Assembly: GCA_963975425.1 (NCBI GenBank)
Contig: CAXBGS010000014.1
Coordinates: forward strand, 1-64,000
Direction: 5' to 3'
DNA length: 64,000 nucleotides
Source of the DNA: CAXBGS01 sp963975425
GTDB lineage: Bacteria; Planctomycetota; Planctomycetia; Pirellulales; Pirellulaceae
Shown: piece after piece, positions 10,544 to 20,086 of the stretch
Layout: each line of letters opens with the position of its first letter
How positions within the stretch are numbered: the stretch's first letter is position 1
Notes under the pieces: model-generated
The model's database searches: none
Seen by the model: only the letters and a program-made list of their open reading frames with translations
Told to the model about the DNA's origin: nothing
Made by a program: the position numbers and the translations under genes

Positions 10544-12244
10544 ATGTCAGCAAGGACTCTCGCCCTACTGCCTTTTTGTACCGCCTTGTTGCTTTGGTTT
10601 GCACAACCGCCACTGGCGATCTGGCCCGTCGCATTCATCGCACTGGTGCCGCTGATCGTGGTCGCGCAGCGTGCCGACAAGCTGACACGCCGTGATTGCC
10701 TGCTGATTTGGTGCGCCGGTTCGATCTATTGGCTGGTTACGCTGGAAGGTTTGCGTCATGCTCATCCTGCGATGTACGCGTGTTGGATTGCGTTGTCGGA
10801 TTATTTGGCAATCTATTTTGTCTTGTTCGTTTTGATCCTTCGACGACTGACGGTGTACGGAGTTCCCAGTTGGATTTCGATCCCGTCGGTTTGGGTGGGA
10901 TTGGAATGCGTGCGCAATTATCTGTTGTCCGGCATTTCTGCGGCGATGCTAGGACACACGATGGCGGACGTTCCCGTGATGACGCAAGTCGCTGACTTGT
11001 TCGGTTCGTATGGGGTCAGTTTTGTGGTCGCGTTGGTCAACACGGCGTTCGTGTTGCTGTGGAATGTTTACCGGCGACAAGCCACCTATGCGCAGGTTCG
11101 TGTTCCACTTGTGGTCGCAGGGGCAGTTGTTGGTGGGACGATCGCGTACGGTATTTTTCGCCTCAGTGAGGACGCGAATGACTCTGATCCGACGCCGCTG
11201 GCAACGTTTGCCCTTATTCAGCGAAACGAAGCCGTGGACTACGCTCAGGACGTCCATCGCGAAATCGAAATCGCGGAAAACTTTGCCGAGCAATCGGTCA
11301 AGGCTGCCGTGCAGGCCAAGGAATCGGCGCAGACGATCGATGCCGTTGTCTGGCCGGAGTCGACCTTTACCAGCGGCGTCCCTTGGTACTTTGCCGAAGA
11401 CAACGCAAAAATTCCGGCGACGATCCCATTGTCGCGAGAAGAATTCGATTCGATGATCCTGCAGGGGCAAGAAACCTTCTTGCGACGTGCGTTCCAAGTT
11501 CAAGAGGCGGTCCGGTCGACGGGTGATTTCGAAAAACAGCCACATTTGATTGTGGGTACAGCAATTTTCCGCTACGCGCAGCGCCCCTTTATCCACAGCG
11601 GCATTGCGCATGTGGCACCGAGTCAACGAATCGGCGACCATTACAAACGTCCCGAACTGGCCGATTGGTATGCCAAGACTCACCTTGTACTCTTTGGTGA
11701 GTACGTTCCCTTTGCGGGTACGCTGCAGCGGTTTGGGATCATGCTGCCTCGCGTCGACGTGGGGCCCGGCCCTAAGCACATGGTGGTCAACGAGACCGTG
11801 GTGTCGCCGAATATCTGTATCGAAACAGCGGTCGAACGTGTGACCGTCAACCAAGTCGCAGAGCTGCGATCGGAAGATCACACGCCTGATGTGATCGTTA
11901 CCGTCACCAACGACGGTTGGTTTGATGATTCAAGTATCCCGGAGCACCATTTGCGTTGCGCGCAATTGGTTGGCGTTTCGATCAGGCGTCCGATTCTTTC
12001 GGCCGCGAACAACGGCCCGACCGCTTGGATTGACAGCAGCGGACGCGTGGTCGAGCGTCTTGCCCAGGGGACAAACGGTTCAATCATTGCAACGCCACAA
12101 CGCGACGCACGCATCAGTTTGTATCTTCGGATCGGTGATTGGCCGGCGCGCTTACTGGCGCTGCTCTGCGCCGTTGTGATTGTTGAACTTGCGGTCAGCG
12201 GTTGGCGAAACCGTCGCACGCAACGTGATGCCAGCGAAGCGTAA
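10544..12244 (+). CDS. lnt: Apolipoprotein N-acyltransferase
   Basis: A 566-residue inner-membrane enzyme that adds the third acyl chain to lipoproteins in diderm bacteria. The first 210 residues form several membrane helices beginning FCTALLLWFAQPP. A nitrilase-like domain follows, with the expected Glu-Lys-Cys triad: E272 in VVWPEST, K378 near LFGEYVPF, and C425 in NICIE. A final membrane helix lies near residues 535-555. It is slightly longer than the E. coli enzyme. The ATG at 10544 gives the expected hydrophobic N-terminus. The window encodes at least one predicted lipoprotein (the WD40 giant) that could be a substrate. The next gene is convergent and its stop lies only five bases beyond. 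Confidence 0.92.
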   Translation: MSARTLALLPFCTALLLWFAQPPLAIWPVAFIALVPLIVVAQRADKLTRRDCLLIWCAGSIYWLVTLEGLRHAHPAMYACWIALSDYLAIYFVLFVLILRRLTVYGVPSWISIPSVWVGLECVRNYLLSGISAAMLGHTMADVPVMTQVADLFGSYGVSFVVALVNTAFVLLWNVYRRQATYAQVRVPLVVAGAVVGGTIAYGIFRLSEDANDSDPTPLATFALIQRNEAVDYAQDVHREIEIAENFAEQSVKAAVQAKESAQTIDAVVWPESTFTSGVPWYFAEDNAKIPATIPLSREEFDSMILQGQETFLRRAFQVQEAVRSTGDFEKQPHLIVGTAIFRYAQRPFIHSGIAHVAPSQRIGDHYKRPELADWYAKTHLVLFGEYVPFAGTLQRFGIMLPRVDVGPGPKHMVVNETVVSPNICIETAVERVTVNQVAELRSEDHTPDVIVTVTNDGWFDDSSIPEHHLRCAQLVGVSIRRPILSAANNGPTAWIDSSGRVVERLAQGTNGSIIATPQRDARISLYLRIGDWPARLLALLCAVVIVELAVSGWRNRRTQRDASEA

Positions 12245-12249
12245 CGCGT

Positions 12250-14307
12250 CTATTTTCTCTTGGGAGTCTTCGAAACGTAGTGCGTGGGCAGTTTCGGCAG
12301 TGCTTCGATAAACTGTCGTCCGTAGGGTTTCGAATGTATCCTTGGATCCAGCACGACCACCATGCCTTGGTCGGTGTTGGTGCGGATCAGACGCCCGAAA
12401 CCTTGACGAAACTTGATGATTGCTTCGGGCAGTTGATACTCGGCGAACGGGTTTCCACCACCCGCCTTGATGGCTTCCAATCTCGCTTCCAAAAGCGGGT
12501 GATTCGGAACGGCAAATGGCAGTTTGGTGATGATGACGTTGCTGAGGGCTTCGCCGGGAACATCAACGCCCTGCCAGAAACTATCCGTGCCGAACAGGAT
12601 GCCTCGTGGGTTGCGCCGAAACGCATCGAGCAATTGTGTGCGCGTCTGTTCGCCGGCTTGGCTGTAAAGTTGAAGCCCCTGCTCTGCCATCCACTTGGTC
12701 AAGCTTTCGGCACAACGTCGCAGCAATCCATAACTGGTAAAGAGTACAAACGCATGGCCTTCGGTATGGCCGGCGAAACGTTTGATTTGTTCGGGCAGAG
12801 ATGCTTCGAACTCATCGCGTTGTCGGGACGGATCGGGCAAGTCGCGAACGACAATCAGTTTCGCCTGTTTTTCGTAATCGAATGGGCTTCCCACGCGCAG
12901 CGAAAGACCGTCGGTCAGTCCGATACGCGAACGATAGAATGAGAATTGGTCGTCGTTACCCGTTGCCAGCGTGGCACTGGTCATCACGACCGACTTGATC
13001 ATCTCGCTTTGAAAGAGTTCTTCTCGCAAGACACTGCCCACGTTGATTGGCGATGCGGCCAATGTGACTCGATCCTGTCCGCGGCGCGAGCCCGTCTTTT
13101 CGAGCCAGTACACGGCGTCGCTAATCTCTTGTGATAACCATTGTCGCAGACCGCCTGACAATGCCATGATTCGGTCGTGTGCCGATTCGAATTCCATCTT
13201 ATCGGCTTCATCACGCTGTCCATCCGCTTGCTGGCGAAGTGCGCGAGCAAGTTGTTCCATCGGATCACTGACTTCGTTTTCAACCGTACCGGGGCGATCA
13301 ACCCGTCCGTTTTCGCGACCAGAGGCTTCCCACCAGTCCAGTATGTCGGCGAAGAAGTTGGTGGCCGCGAATCGGCAGCGATCGACCAGTTTTTGTAGCC
13401 CCAACAACTGTTTGGTGACCAACAGTCCTTTTTGCGTCTGGTCGTTGTACAACCGATTGAACAGATAGTTGAATTGTCCGCTGGTGATGCGAATGCCTAA
13501 ATGGTCGCCAGCCACAGATTCGACCGTATGGCATTCGTCAAGGATCACGGCATCGTAATCGGGCAACAGCGAGACGCCTTGTTTGCGCAGCGCGATGTCG
13601 CTGAACAGCATCGCGTGGTTGACGACCAGCAGTTGCGCATGATTGGCTCGACGGCGAGCACGGAAGTAAAAGCACTTGTCAAAATGTGGGCACTTTTTTC
13701 GCAAGCAGTTGCCTGTGTCACTTTTGGCTTCGTCCCAAACGTCGCCGTCGGGTTTGATGGGCAGCGTCGCCAAGGAACCGTCGTTGGTTGATTTGGCCCA
13801 GTCCTGAATCGCACGCATCTGTTGATACTGGCCGTCGTAGGCAAACGTCGTCGTCATCTTTTGGACCGCTCGTTCCATCCGGCGGATCGACAGATAGTTG
13901 CCCCGGCCTTTGACAAGAACCGCTGAAAACTCTCGCGGAATGACGCTGTTCAACAGCGGGATGTCCTTTGCGATCAGCTGTTCTTGCAGGCTGATCGTGT
14001 GGGTGGAAATCACGATGCGAGGACCTCGGGCGGGTTTGCCTTCGGACTCATCGTCCTCATCATCGAGTTGATTGGCCGCGGTTTTCGATGTGTCGGTCGC
14101 GTGCAGGATCGCCGGTACCAAGTAGGCGAAACTCTTCCCGGTTCCCGTGCCCGCTTCGGCGATCAGATGCTGGTTGCTGCCAAGGGCGTCGGCAACTTTG
14201 CGAGCCATTTGCAGTTGCTGTTCGCGCGGCACATAGCCTTGCAGCCGTTTGGAAATGTTTCCGCCGGCGCCCAGGATCGAATCGACCGAGATTTCATCAC
14301 TCATCAT
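12250..14307 (-). CDS. DinG-family ATP-dependent DNA helicase (XPD-like)
   Basis: About 685 residues of a superfamily 2 helicase of the DinG/XPD type. Walker A is EAGTGTGKS and the DEAH-type box is LDECHT. Between motifs Ia and II sit cysteines in a CLRKKCPHFDKC pattern (with an earlier Cys) that should ligand an iron-sulfur cluster. C-terminal motifs include GTDSFWQGVDVPG and GFGRLIRT. The expected activity is 5'-3' unwinding in DNA repair or at R-loops. The frame opens at 14340, but the ATG pair at 14307/14304 (MMSDEIS) is a more usual start; no strong ribosome site separates them. It is convergent with lnt and divergent from the zinc-ribbon membrane gene. The family is clear; the precise orthologue (DinG or YoaA) is not. 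Confidence 0.92.
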   Translation of the reverse strand: MMSDEISVDSILGAGGNISKRLQGYVPREQQLQMARKVADALGSNQHLIAEAGTGTGKSFAYLVPAILHATDTSKTAANQLDDEDDESEGKPARGPRIVISTHTISLQEQLIAKDIPLLNSVIPREFSAVLVKGRGNYLSIRRMERAVQKMTTTFAYDGQYQQMRAIQDWAKSTNDGSLATLPIKPDGDVWDEAKSDTGNCLRKKCPHFDKCFYFRARRRANHAQLLVVNHAMLFSDIALRKQGVSLLPDYDAVILDECHTVESVAGDHLGIRITSGQFNYLFNRLYNDQTQKGLLVTKQLLGLQKLVDRCRFAATNFFADILDWWEASGRENGRVDRPGTVENEVSDPMEQLARALRQQADGQRDEADKMEFESAHDRIMALSGGLRQWLSQEISDAVYWLEKTGSRRGQDRVTLAASPINVGSVLREELFQSEMIKSVVMTSATLATGNDDQFSFYRSRIGLTDGLSLRVGSPFDYEKQAKLIVVRDLPDPSRQRDEFEASLPEQIKRFAGHTEGHAFVLFTSYGLLRRCAESLTKWMAEQGLQLYSQAGEQTRTQLLDAFRRNPRGILFGTDSFWQGVDVPGEALSNVIITKLPFAVPNHPLLEARLEAIKAGGGNPFAEYQLPEAIIKFRQGFGRLIRTNTDQGMVVVLDPRIHSKPYGRQFIEALPKLPTHYVSKTPKRK

Positions 14308-14435
14308 CGCACGATAACAATCGCCGCTGATAGCGACCATGGTGGATGCGGTGGTATTGTTAGAATGGGCCTCGATTCCTGGCCGAACGTCCCGCGATCC
14401 TGTGCAAACCGACCGCGCATTAACGCAAGAAAATC

Positions 14436-15467
14436 ATGAGTGTGCAGCGTCAAATTTGCCCGTCGTGCGGACGTCAGCTGGAATTCGAGCGTCAACTTGA
14501 ATTATCGGGTGACGTAGTCGATCGGGGTGTCCAGTGCCCAGCGTGTCAGACCATCTTTCCTTTGGAAGCAACCGATCACAATCCTTTCGTCGATCCGCTT
14601 CCGGCGGGCTCGGCGACATCGAGGGCGAATCCGTATCAACCCAGTCGGTATGTTGAAGTGCAACCATCCCCGGTCGCCCACGCCGGACCGATCGCGATCA
14701 TGTCTCGTTCGATCGACGAAGTGATATCGGTGACATCGACCGTATTTGTGGCACGCTGGGGGATGTTGATTTTGATGGCGGTCATTCTTATTGCCGTCCT
14801 CATGTTCGCCATCATGTTGCCGTTGTTCATGGTCGTTGTTTTGTCCGAATCCGTTAGCGAATCCGCCGAAGCCATCGGCATGGTTGTGTTGGCGCCAGTG
14901 ATCTTGTTGGTTTCCGGTTACCTGTGCGCGGGATCATGCCGGGTATGCTTGGCGCTCGCACGAAATGAGCCGTCACCGCTGTCGAATTTGTTGCCACCGA
15001 CAAGAGTTGTCGGGCGGTTGATCGCCGGAGCTGCGGTGATGCTCTTTGCGGCGGGCCTGATCGTCGCGGTCTACTCTGCCGTTGCGTTTGCCGCCAGCAG
15101 CGTGATGGATCCAGATGTGGCGGGTCCGGTTTTTGCCATCATCGGCTTCGCTGCGTTCTTTGTCGGAACCTTGATGATTCAGTGGCTGCTATGGCCATGG
15201 ATCTTTGTGGTCAGTGATGACAAGGGAACGGCACTCGGATCGATCACTACGGGATATCAGATCGCACGACATAATCTGTTGACGTCGTTCTTGCTGATCA
15301 TCATTTCGACCGTCTTATCGGTGCTCGGATCGGCATGTTACATCGGCCAAGTCGTCACGGCGCCGCTGACGATGCTGATGTTCGCGATTGCTTATTTGAT
15401 GATGACGGATCAGCCGATCGCTTATTCGAATGAAGCTGTGTCTCCGCCGCCGCCGCTGGCTCTTTAG
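14436..15467 (+). CDS. Zinc-ribbon multi-pass membrane protein, unknown function
   Basis: A 343-residue protein I do not recognise as a named family. The N-terminus has two CxxC pairs (C8/C11 and C34/C37), resembling a short cytoplasmic zinc ribbon of the MJ0042 kind. A Pro/Ser-rich linker follows to about residue 85, then roughly six membrane helices to the C-terminus with Val/Ile/Leu-rich segments. The layout resembles planctomycete proteins annotated only as hypothetical membrane proteins with DUF4013-like helices. It starts at the ATG at 14436, 128 bases from the divergent helicase gene, and is convergent with pgl. Metal binding and topology are inferred from sequence alone. Confidence 0.8.
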   Translation: MSVQRQICPSCGRQLEFERQLELSGDVVDRGVQCPACQTIFPLEATDHNPFVDPLPAGSATSRANPYQPSRYVEVQPSPVAHAGPIAIMSRSIDEVISVTSTVFVARWGMLILMAVILIAVLMFAIMLPLFMVVVLSESVSESAEAIGMVVLAPVILLVSGYLCAGSCRVCLALARNEPSPLSNLLPPTRVVGRLIAGAAVMLFAAGLIVAVYSAVAFAASSVMDPDVAGPVFAIIGFAAFFVGTLMIQWLLWPWIFVVSDDKGTALGSITTGYQIARHNLLTSFLLIIISTVLSVLGSACYIGQVVTAPLTMLMFAIAYLMMTDQPIAYSNEAVSPPPPLAL

Positions 15468-15505
15468 AAATTCGCCGCGTTGCGTGAAGCGAGTTGGGTG
15501 AATCG

Positions 15506-16213
15506 TTAAACCGACATCGCGTCACGAGTCACGAACCACCGTGTCGCTTGGATCAGTTGCGACGGATATTCGACCGGATTCTTTTCATCGGACCAAACGC
15601 TTTGCAGCGCGCCCTGTTTCGCTTCGCCCGATACGAGGAACCAGATTTCTTTGGCGGAATTAATCGCGGGCGGAGTCAACGTGTAGCGAAACGTGTCAAA
15701 TTCTTCGACCCAATTGTCGACGAACCATCGGTCGGATTCGCCGAGCGCATCGGTATGGGGAAAGAGCGACGCCGTATGCGCGTCGCTGCCCATGCCCAAC
15801 AGCACCAAGTCGAATGCGGGGAAAGTGTCGCCGGCGAACTGCTCTCGCAGTGTCGCTTCGTATTGCTCTGCCGTGGCCCAAGCTTTCGCCGTATCAACCG
15901 GGACGGGGTGAATGTTTGTGTCGGGGACCGGGACGTGGTCCAGCAGAGTTTCACGCGCCATGCGATAGTTGCTGTCTTCGTCGTCGTGAGGAACATTGCG
16001 TTCGTCGCCCCAGAAGAAGTGCATCTGTTGCCAGGGCAGATCGCGTTTGGCCAACAGTTCGTGCAAACGCCGCGGCGTCGATCCGCCCGAAAGCGCGACT
16101 CGAAACTGTCCCGTTGCCGCAGTCACCGACGACACTAATTCGCAGAAAGCATCCGCGGTCGCTTCCTGTAACTCTTCGGTCGTTGCGTACGGATCGATGG
16201 TCGGTGCCGTCAT
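15506..16213 (-). CDS. pgl: 6-phosphogluconolactonase
   Basis: A 235-residue enzyme that hydrolyses 6-phosphogluconolactone in the oxidative pentose phosphate pathway. Family motifs are the phosphate-binding SGGSTP (residues 42-47), WGDERNVPHDDEDSN and GMGSDAHTASLFP. The last usually reads GMGxDGHTASLFP, so one glycine is alanine here. The length is typical of bacterial Pgl (DevB type). The frame extends to 16273, but the ATG at 16213 matches the family start. Glucose-6-phosphate dehydrogenase is not in the window. The 168-base gap to panB, which runs the same way upstream, argues for its own promoter. Confidence 0.93.
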   Translation of the reverse strand: MTAPTIDPYATTEELQEATADAFCELVSSVTAATGQFRVALSGGSTPRRLHELLAKRDLPWQQMHFFWGDERNVPHDDEDSNYRMARETLLDHVPVPDTNIHPVPVDTAKAWATAEQYEATLREQFAGDTFPAFDLVLLGMGSDAHTASLFPHTDALGESDRWFVDNWVEEFDTFRYTLTPPAINSAKEIWFLVSGEAKQGALQSVWSDEKNPVEYPSQLIQATRWFVTRDAMSV

Positions 16214-16381
16214 TGGATCTTCATTCCGCGGAAAGTTTCTGTGTTGCTGCAGGGTGGTCGCTGCAGAATGCAAATTTGTGCCGCTGCGGGGCGCAAAGCC
16301 GTGCAGGACTCTACTTCCTAACGGCAGCGAACAACAGCCATGTTTAACCGAAAGATCGCTTTATAAGAAAGATTGCACGGG

Positions 16382-17206
16382 TTACGAGAAAGATTGCTCG
16401 GGGCCGGGAAACTGGCCACTGTCGAGGTCTTTTTTGTACGCAATCACGGCATCGGCAATTGTGCCGCGAACGTCCGCATATTGACGGACAAATTTTGGCA
16501 GATATCCCGATGTCAACCCGATCAGATCGTTCGTCACCAGCACTTGTCCGGTGGTTTCGGGTCCCGCACCGATGCCGATTGTGGGGACTTTGACCGCATC
16601 GGTAATCCGGCGGCCGATTTCAGTGGGGACACACTCGATCAACACGGCGAATGCACCCGCTTTTTCCGCCGCTTGCGCATCGTGAATCAGGCCTTCGGCG
16701 TCGCGCTGCACGTGATAGCCTCCGTCGACCAGCACATTTTGAGGCCGAAGTCCGACGTGTGCCATGACGGGGATTCCCGCTGTCACCAGTGCCTCGATCC
16801 GCTTGGACTGCTCTGCACCGCCCTCTAGTTTCACGGCGTGACATTGGGTTTCTTTCAACACGCGGGCGCCGCATCGCAAACTTCGTTCGATCGTCAATTG
16901 GCCTTCGGGGAACGGCAGGTCGACGACCACCATCGCGCGTTTTGCAGCTCGTCCAACCATTTCGGCGTGATAGATCATCTGGTCCATCGTCACCGGCAAT
17001 GTCGTTTCGTGTCCCTGGACCACCATCGCCAACGAATCGCCGACTAGTAAGACGTCGATCCCGGCTTGATCAAGCGTTTCCGCGGTGGGGTGGTCGTAAG
17101 CGGTCAGCATCGCAATCTTGCGGCCTTTATCGCGCATCCGCTGAAGCGTACGGGTGGTGACTCGTTTCGGTACGGCTTGCTTGGTTGGGCGGTCGGCAGT
17201 AGTCAT
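16382..17206 (-). CDS. panB: 3-methyl-2-oxobutanoate hydroxymethyltransferase (PanB)
   Basis: A 274-residue TIM-barrel enzyme transferring a hydroxymethyl group from methylene-tetrahydrofolate to 2-oxoisovalerate, the first committed step of pantothenate synthesis. Diagnostic stretches are MLTAYDHPTAETLDQAG, LLVGDSLAMVVQGHETT (metal-site Asp), VVDLPFPEG and VKLEGGAEQ. PTIGIGAGPETTGQVLV comes near the C-terminus. Length and start (ATG at 17206) match the family. panC and panD are not adjacent. It is divergent from the fhc operon across about 270 bases. Both loci handle one-carbon units, on folate here and on methanopterin next door; that may be chance. Confidence 0.95.
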   Translation of the reverse strand: MTTADRPTKQAVPKRVTTRTLQRMRDKGRKIAMLTAYDHPTAETLDQAGIDVLLVGDSLAMVVQGHETTLPVTMDQMIYHAEMVGRAAKRAMVVVDLPFPEGQLTIERSLRCGARVLKETQCHAVKLEGGAEQSKRIEALVTAGIPVMAHVGLRPQNVLVDGGYHVQRDAEGLIHDAQAAEKAGAFAVLIECVPTEIGRRITDAVKVPTIGIGAGPETTGQVLVTNDLIGLTSGYLPKFVRQYADVRGTIADAVIAYKKDLDSGQFPGPEQSFS

Positions 17207-17477
17207 CGACGCTAAGACTCAATTGGGTGAGGGGTGCGGTAGCCTTCAAGCTAGCACATTGCCGAAGGATGTCGCATCGGGGGGCAGCAACAGAAACTGG
17301 GTGCACCGATGGATGTGGAAACAATCGATCCCTGTGGCCTCGGGGCCTTTGATTCGCGATCCAGCGTGTTTTTTCTGTCGAGCCTATCGCCCGAGTGACA
17401 ATGACTTCTTTGGGAAAGTACAATCCCGGTCATTCAAACCTGTCCAGCATCCTGAAAATCTTATCTGCGAACACCAT

Positions 17478-19112
17478 ATGATCACTCGAATCACAGGCGG
17501 ACGATTGGTCGATCCCGCCTCGGGTGTCGACGCGGTGGCAGAGGTTTGGGTTCAGGGTGAAAACATCATTTCACCGCCGGTCGATGCCGTGGCTGATCGG
17601 GTGATCGATGCATCGGGCTGTGTGGTGATGGCTGGCGGAATTGATCTACACACGCACATCGGTGGCGGCAAGGTGACGCTGGCTCGCATGTTGTTGCAAG
17701 ACCAGATGCCGTCACGACCGAGCGATTGCGAGTTCTTGCCGAGTGCAAGCGTGACCGGCCAGCGATACCTGGACATGGGTTACACGACCTGCTTTGAACC
17801 CGCGGTGATACCGTGCAATGCACGGTCTGCGCATGCCGAAATGGCTGACGTCGTTGGCATCGACACCGGGGGATACTGCTTGCTGGGCAGCGACGATGTG
17901 TTATTGCAGTTGATGGCCAATCAGGTGCCACAGTCCGTCGTCAATGATTACGTCGCATGGATGGTGCGGGCGACACAGTGCATCGCCGTCAAGGTCGTCA
18001 ACCCGGGCGGCATTAGCGCGTTCAAGTTCGGGACGCGAAAATTTGATCTCGATTCAAGACACCCTCAGTACGGTGTTACGCCGGCGCAAATCATCGAAAC
18101 GTTGTGCCGGGCCGTTTATGAAATCGGGCTGCCGCATCCGCTGCATGTTCATTGCAGCAACCTTGGCGTTCCCGGCAACATCGATTCAACACTCGCGACG
18201 ATTCGAGCGGCCGACGGGCTGCCAATTCATCTGACGCATGCACAGTTTCATTGTTACGGTGATGGTGAAAACGGAATGTCATCGGCTGCTGCGAAACTGG
18301 TCGATATGATGAACCGTCACCAGAATGTGACCATCGATGTTGGCCAAGTCATGTTCGGTCAAACCGTTACGATCAGTGCCGACACGATGCATCAGTACGA
18401 GAACTTTAAGTACGCCAATCCGCGAAAGTCAATTCTGCTTGATGTCGAATTAGAAGCGGGCTGCGGTGTCGTCCCCTTTCGCTATCGGCGGCGCCAGTTC
18501 GTCCACAGCTTGCAATGGGCGATTGGTCTTGAATTGTTCTTAATGATTGACGATCCGTCCCGCGTTTTTCTAACAACCGATCATCCCAACGGTGCCCCGT
18601 TTACGGCGTATCCCCACTTGATTCGTTTGCTTTGTGATCGTTCGTTCCGCGAAACGGCGCTGGCCGAGATTCACGACGATGCGGCGGCCAGCAGCCAGCT
18701 TGCAGGGATCGATCGCCAGTACTCATTGCACGATATCGCAACGATGACTCGCAGCGCACCGGCGGCAATCCTCGGCCTGGAAGATCGCGGGCATCTCGCC
18801 GTGGGCGCGATCGCCGATCTGGTCATCTATCAAGTGAACGACGATCTAGAAAAAATGTTTCGTCAACCCAAGTGGGTGATGCGGCGAGGACAGCTTGTCC
18901 GTGGGGCGGGTGCGTCAGAATGTAAATCGCTTCGGACTAGCACGCAGGTGGCCGATGTCACGTTCGATGCAAGTTCGGTTGCCAAGTTCAAACCGATCTA
19001 CGAACAAGCGTCTGCGATGTCGATGGACCGACTTTGGATTGACGAGGAAGAACTGTACAGCTCGCTTGACGTCTCGACAACGGTTCATGCGTGTATGAGG
19101 TCGATGGCGTGA
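17478..19112 (+). CDS. fhcA: Formyltransferase/hydrolase complex subunit A (formylmethanofuran dehydrogenase A-like)
   Basis: A 544-residue amidohydrolase-fold protein matching FmdA/FwdA of methanogens and FhcA of methylotrophic bacteria. It should hydrolyse formyl-methanofuran (or bacterial methylofuran) to formate at a binuclear zinc site. The metal motif HTH (H58, H60) follows the usual ASGCVVMAGGID strand, and the typical HPLHVHCSNLG and LTTDHPNGAPF stretches follow. The frame extends upstream to 17154, but that part overlaps panB on the other strand; the ATG at 17478 is where family sequence begins. The stop overlaps the fhcD start by four bases. In planctomycetes this pathway is linked to formaldehyde handling. 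Confidence 0.94.
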   Translation: MITRITGGRLVDPASGVDAVAEVWVQGENIISPPVDAVADRVIDASGCVVMAGGIDLHTHIGGGKVTLARMLLQDQMPSRPSDCEFLPSASVTGQRYLDMGYTTCFEPAVIPCNARSAHAEMADVVGIDTGGYCLLGSDDVLLQLMANQVPQSVVNDYVAWMVRATQCIAVKVVNPGGISAFKFGTRKFDLDSRHPQYGVTPAQIIETLCRAVYEIGLPHPLHVHCSNLGVPGNIDSTLATIRAADGLPIHLTHAQFHCYGDGENGMSSAAAKLVDMMNRHQNVTIDVGQVMFGQTVTISADTMHQYENFKYANPRKSILLDVELEAGCGVVPFRYRRRQFVHSLQWAIGLELFLMIDDPSRVFLTTDHPNGAPFTAYPHLIRLLCDRSFRETALAEIHDDAAASSQLAGIDRQYSLHDIATMTRSAPAAILGLEDRGHLAVGAIADLVIYQVNDDLEKMFRQPKWVMRRGQLVRGAGASECKSLRTSTQVADVTFDASSVAKFKPIYEQASAMSMDRLWIDEEELYSSLDVSTTVHACMRSMA

Positions 19113-20086
19113 ACGATTCAAGTTCTGATCTGCCGGCCGATACCGACAAAACGCTTCGCATCAACGGAGTCGAGATCGATGCGACGTTTGCCGAAGCGTT
19201 TGATATGAAGGCGACCCGCATCATCGTGACCGCAGATGACCGCACGTGGCTTGCCGATGCTGCCGCTGCAATGACCGGGTTTGCTTCCAGCGTGATCGCC
19301 TGCGGTGTCGAGATGGGTGTCGAGCGGTGGTTGGACGGCAGCGAGACGCCGGATGGTCGCGAAGGCGTCGCGATCCTCGCGTTTGCGGTCTCGGGAAGCG
19401 AATTGGAAAAGCAAATCCCGCGGCGCGCCGGTCAGTGTGTGTTGACTTGTCCGACAACCGCACTTTATGCCGGCATCCTCGGGGACCGCTCGGTTTACCC
19501 CAAACGCGTGCCGCTGGGAAAGACGCTGCGTTACTTTGGCGATGGGCACCAAATCGCCAAAGTCATTGCATCGACCAAGGAAACAAATTCCCCGCGGCGT
19601 TTCTGGCGAGTTCCCGTCATGGATGGCGAATTCGTATGCGAGCACGATGTGCCACGCGTCGATGGTGTGGGCGGCGGAAACTTTATCTTGCTGGGGGATT
19701 CGATTGCGGCGGTGACCAAAGCGTGTCGTGCTGCGATCGCCGCGATGAATGAATCTTGTGGCATCATCACGCCCTTTCCCGGCGGTGTGACTCGCAGCGG
19801 TTCCAAGGTCGGTTCGAAATACAAGTCGCTGTTCGCATCAACGAACGATGCGTATTGCCCGACTCTCAAGCATGTCGTCGATAGCACCTTGGACGACCGA
19901 ACCCAAGCCGTGCTCGAAATCGTGATTGACGGGATGACGCCGGATGAAGTTGCCGACTCGATGCGCGTCGGAATTCACGCCGCTTGCGATGCTGCCGCGG
20001 ACGACGGACTGCATCGCATCAGCGCGGGCAACTATGGCGGCAAACTCGGACGCCATCACTTCCATTTGCATGAGGTGTTGGCGTGA
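19109..20086 (+). CDS. fhcD: Formylmethanofuran-tetrahydromethanopterin N-formyltransferase
   Basis: A 325-residue enzyme moving the formyl group between tetrahydromethanopterin and methanofuran (Ftr in methanogens). Family stretches include GVEIDATFAEAFDMKATR at the N-terminus, PVMDGEFVCE in the middle, the glycine-rich GVGGGNFILLGDS, and GKLGRHHFHLHE at the end. I chose the GTG at 19109, which overlaps the fhcA stop (GTGA) and has GAGG eight bases upstream. A GTG at 19091 would add six residues. It overlaps fhcC by four bases as well, so the three are translationally coupled and probably form one complex in the cytoplasm. Confidence 0.94.
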   Translation: MNDSSSDLPADTDKTLRINGVEIDATFAEAFDMKATRIIVTADDRTWLADAAAAMTGFASSVIACGVEMGVERWLDGSETPDGREGVAILAFAVSGSELEKQIPRRAGQCVLTCPTTALYAGILGDRSVYPKRVPLGKTLRYFGDGHQIAKVIASTKETNSPRRFWRVPVMDGEFVCEHDVPRVDGVGGGNFILLGDSIAAVTKACRAAIAAMNESCGIITPFPGGVTRSGSKVGSKYKSLFASTNDAYCPTLKHVVDSTLDDRTQAVLEIVIDGMTPDEVADSMRVGIHAACDAAADDGLHRISAGNYGGKLGRHHFHLHEVLA

